Below, piece by piece: positions 63,363-64,000 of a DNA stretch of 64,000 nucleotides. The stretch is taken from positions 1,178,001 to 1,242,000 of the forward strand of contig NZ_CP126970.1 of assembly GCF_030252185.1 (NCBI RefSeq). The letters run 5' to 3'. Made by a program: the position numbers and the translations under genes. Under the pieces are notes generated by a model. That model was not told the DNA's origin and did not search any database. It saw only the letters and a program-made list of their open reading frames with translations. The stretch is from Corynebacterium suedekumii. GTDB taxonomy: Bacteria > Actinomycetota > Actinomycetes > Mycobacteriales > Mycobacteriaceae. Numbering within the stretch: position 1 is the stretch's first letter; the number at the start of each line of letters is the position of its first letter.

Positions 63363-64000
63363 GTGTTAGTACTCGCGATCGACACGTCCACCCCCGACCT
63401 GGTCACCGGCCTGGTCGACACCTCCGACGGTTCCGCCCGCGACCGGGTCATCGAGGGCACCCGCGCCCACAACGAACAGCTCACCCCCACGGTGCAGGCC
63501 CTGCTTGCCGACGCCGCGGTGGGCTTCGCCGACCTCGACGCCGTCGTCGTCGGCTGTGGTCCGGGCCCGTTCACGGGCCTGCGCGTCGGCATGGCCACCG
63601 CGGCCGCCTTCGGCGACGCGCTCGGCATCCCCGTCCACGGGGTGTGCTCCCTCGACGCGATCGCCCGTCGCCTGCCCGCCGGCCGGGTGCTGGTGGCCAC
63701 CGACGCCCGCCGCCGGGAGATCTACTGGGCCACCTACGACGGGCACGCCCGCACCCACGGACCCGACGTCATCGCGCCGGGTGAGCTGGCCCTGCCGCAC
63801 GAGGTCGACGTGGTGTCGGTGCCGGCGGCGCTGGGGGAGAAGCTGCCGGGGCAGCTGCGGGGCGTCGATACGCATGATCTGGCGCCGGACGCCGCATCCT
63901 TGGTGGCGAGCGCGGACCTGACCGCAACGCCGGAGCCGCTGGTCCCGCTGTACCTGCGGCGGCCCGACGCGAAGGAACCGGCGGCGAGGCAGCCGTCACC
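63363..64000 (+). CDS. tsaB: tRNA threonylcarbamoyladenosine protein TsaB (partial at window end)
   Basis: Inactive Kae1-like partner that holds TsaD and TsaE in the t6A complex. The 212 residues visible begin VLVLAIDTSTPDLVTGLV and include the conserved VVGCGPGPFTGLRVGMATAA and VATDARRREIYWATY. The end of the window cuts the frame close to the expected C-terminus. rimI and tsaD would be expected next. GTG start by homology. Confidence 0.94.
   Translation, partial: MLVLAIDTSTPDLVTGLVDTSDGSARDRVIEGTRAHNEQLTPTVQALLADAAVGFADLDAVVVGCGPGPFTGLRVGMATAAAFGDALGIPVHGVCSLDAIARRLPAGRVLVATDARRREIYWATYDGHARTHGPDVIAPGELALPHEVDVVSVPAALGEKLPGQLRGVDTHDLAPDAASLVASADLTATPEPLVPLYLRRPDAKEPAARQPS
63861..63873 (-). 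repeat. 13-base element GCGTATCGACGCC, copy 8 (reverse)
   Basis: Exact copy inside tsaB, encoding part of RGVDTH. Confidence 0.55.

Noticed and set aside
1..64000. tRNA genes, rRNA genes and CRISPR arrays
   Set aside because: I looked for the T-loop GTTCRA pattern in a cloverleaf context and for spaced direct repeats of 24-37 bases and found none.

Overview
The window is a high-GC actinobacterial chromosome segment, almost certainly from a Corynebacterium. Evidence: the S10, spc and alpha ribosomal operons are each interrupted at the positions typical of corynebacteria. An ESX-4 type VII secretion locus sits between rplQ-truA and rplM-rpsI-glmM, the same order as in Mycobacterium tuberculosis Rv3450c-Rv3441c. 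Adenylate kinase has the short actinobacterial lid.

Layout. 0.2-5.4 kb: S10 operon (rpsJ to rpsQ). 5.5-16 kb: accessory block with a broken OFA-family MFS transporter, a broken MacA-like adaptor followed by an intact MacB-like ABC pair, two overlapping dynamin-like GTPases, and two envelope proteins of unknown role. 16.2-17.4 kb: rplN-rplX-rplE. 17.5-21.5 kb: second insertion with a GNAT enzyme, fdhD, a DUF6457 protein, the remnants of two divergent MFS genes and an M20 amidohydrolase. 21.8-27.4 kb: rpsH-rplF-rplR-rpsE-rpmD-rplO, secY-adk, map; then an L,D-transpeptidase. 28.4-33 kb: infA, rpsM-rpsK-rpsD-rpoA-rplQ, truA. 33-45.2 kb: a large membrane protein, then ESX-4 (eccB, a TIGR02611 protein, mycP and eccD on the minus strand, eccC, an Rv3446c-like protein, esxU, esxT). 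45.6-48 kb: rplM-rpsI, glmM. 48.1-50.1 kb: a small operon of unknown genes with an apparent ECF-sigma promoter that matches the one in front of esxU. 50.2-54.7 kb: a 13E12-type HNH protein, an alpha/beta-hydrolase-fold protein lacking its nucleophile, and glmS. 54.8-59.5 kb: a P450-ferredoxin-reductase-LysR-maleylacetate reductase island. 59.6-64 kb: alr, tsaE, an AspT/YidE-type transporter, a small exported protein and tsaB, which runs off the end.

Sequence quality matters here. rpoA, which is essential, is split by one missing base. eccC, the OFA transporter, the MacA-like gene and probably the Ala/Pro-rich gene at 48.4-49.8 kb carry the same type of lesion (a one-base loss), mostly at GGCC/GGGC. 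Many of these are therefore probably base-calling errors and not real pseudogenes. The structures best deserving follow-up are the shared ECF-type promoter joining esxU-esxT to the 48.1 kb operon, a 13-base element (GCGTATCGACGCC and close variants) scattered through the window and concentrated behind ribosomal operons, the LysR-P450 island with its ATTCATT repeats, and the two-sided MFS deletion scar near 19.1 kb.
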